Assembly: GCA_016793585.1 (NCBI GenBank)
Contig: JAEUJR010001086.1
Span: forward strand, 1 to 6,423
DNA: 6,423 bases
DNA from: Archangium sp.
Lineage (GTDB): Bacteria; Myxococcota; Myxococcia; Myxococcales; Myxococcaceae
Direction: 5' to 3'
Shown here: piece after piece, positions 5,806 through 6,423 of the stretch
Layout of the letters: every line of letters begins with the position of its first letter
Position numbering within the stretch: the stretch's first letter is position 1
Made by a program: the position numbers and the translations under genes
Notes under the pieces: model-generated
What the model was told of the DNA's origin: nothing
Databases searched by the model: none
Seen by the model: the letters and a program-made list of their open reading frames with translations, nothing else

Positions 5806-6422
5806 TTGATGAACTTCGTCACCGCCACGGGCTTCGAGGTGTCGACCTCGATCGTGTTGTGCGGAAGCTTCAGCGCCACGAGCCCTTCACCGATGCGCGT
5901 GTGCTTCTCCCTGTGCTGGTGATCGGGCGCCTCCGACGAGCCGCGCTTGAACCAGCGGTCGCTCGGGTGCGTGACGGCCGGCCCGACGAGGAGCTTGGGA
6001 ATGTCGTAGACGAAGCTCTGGCGCGTGTACTCGCTCGGCGTGTGCGTGTACGTGTCCATGCGAATCGCGTCTTTCGGGCACGCGTCGACGCAGAAGCCAC
6101 ACACGATGCAGCGCAGCTCGTCGATCACGAACTGCTTCGGGAACTTCTCGATGACGCGCGACTCGGCCACCTCATCGGCCGGGTCGTACTCCTCCGCCTC
6201 GATGTAGATGCACTGCGCCGGGCAGATCGTCGCGCACATGTAGCAGGCAACGCAGCGGGGCTTTCCGTCTTCGCGCGGCACCAGACGGTGCAGCCCGCGA
6301 TAGCCAGGAGGGTAGGGAACCTTCTCTTCGGGATACTGAACGGTGCTGATCGTCGACAGGCCCGTGCGGTCGACGACCTCGGGGTTGGTGTCGCGCTCCC
6401 CGAAGAGGTTCCGCAGGAAGTG
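5802..6422 (-). CDS. nuoI: NADH-quinone oxidoreductase subunit I (NuoI), 5' end outside window
   Basis: Complex I subunit that carries iron-sulfur clusters N6a and N6b in the arm passing electrons from NADH to quinone. The frame stays open to the right edge, giving 206 visible residues from [10 protein letters not shown] onward; the GTG at 6281 is internal, since the family's conserved [18 protein letters not shown] precedes it. Two [4Fe-4S] motifs are intact: [12 protein letters not shown] (cysteines 57, 60, 63, 67 of the visible part) and [12 protein letters not shown] (105, 108, 111, 115). The C-terminal tail after the second motif is about 90 residues and histidine-rich around DHQHREKH. 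Probably only the first few to few tens of residues are missing. It ends at TGA 5804-5802, overlapping the lactamase start. In many operons nuoJ follows nuoI; here it does not, so the nuo genes are split or this is the end of the cluster. Confidence 0.95.
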   Translation of the reverse strand, partial: HFLRNLFGERDTNPEVVDRTGLSTISTVQYPEEKVPYPPGYRGLHRLVPREDGKPRCVACYMCATICPAQCIYIEAEEYDPADEVAESRVIEKFPKQFVIDELRCIVCGFCVDACPKDAIRMDTYTHTPSEYTRQSFVYDIPKLLVGPAVTHPSDRWFKRGSSEAPDHQHREKHTRIGEGLVALKLPHNTIEVDTSKPVAVTKFIK

Positions 6423-6423
6423 C

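Noticed and set aside
5802..6281. NuoI starting at GTG 6281
   Set aside because: Conserved NuoI sequence ([13 protein letters not shown]) continues in frame upstream to the window edge, so this GTG encodes an internal valine.

Overview
The window is GC-rich and gene-dense, with short or overlapping gene junctions, GTG starts and two lipoproteins with clear lipoboxes. This points to a Gram-negative bacterium. The style fits a myxobacterial or other deltaproteobacterial-type chromosome, but that placement is inference from composition and gene content only.

Plus strand, left end: three tightly spaced genes read rightward. They are the C-terminal end of an unrecognised protein (3-260), a complete YciO-type member of the Sua5/YciO/YrdC family (287-901) and a small unrecognised lipoprotein (922-1539). 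Gaps are 26 and 20 bases, so they look like one operon. The last gene converges on the next with no spacer: the two stop codons abut at 1537-1542.

Minus strand, rest of the window, in order of transcription: the end of nuoI, the two-[4Fe-4S] subunit of respiratory complex I (6422-5802, start outside the window). Its stop overlaps the start of a complete, divergent subclass B1 metallo-beta-lactamase made as a lipoprotein (5805-4990). After 45 bases comes an AmpG-type muropeptide permease of the major facilitator superfamily (4944-3382). Then follow 630 bases without a convincing gene and a membrane-anchored YkuE/YaeI-type metallophosphoesterase (2751-1540).

The 630-base gap holds the most unusual DNA here: about eight tandem copies (2908-3351 and a degenerate tail) of a unit of about 60 bp. 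Each unit has a 35-bp imperfect palindrome plus a 25-bp conserved linker. Unit lengths of 60, 59, 60, 60, 59, 52 and 59 break any reading frame, so it is best read as a structured non-coding array lying between ampG and the phosphoesterase gene.

Functional theme: a zinc beta-lactamase placed in the periplasm and a permease family that recycles cell-wall fragments are neighbours and probably co-transcribed, with the lactamase translationally coupled to a respiratory-chain gene. A periplasmic-facing phosphoesterase of a family linked to envelope lipids lies downstream. That the four genes form one envelope-related unit is inference. No AmpR-type regulator is visible.
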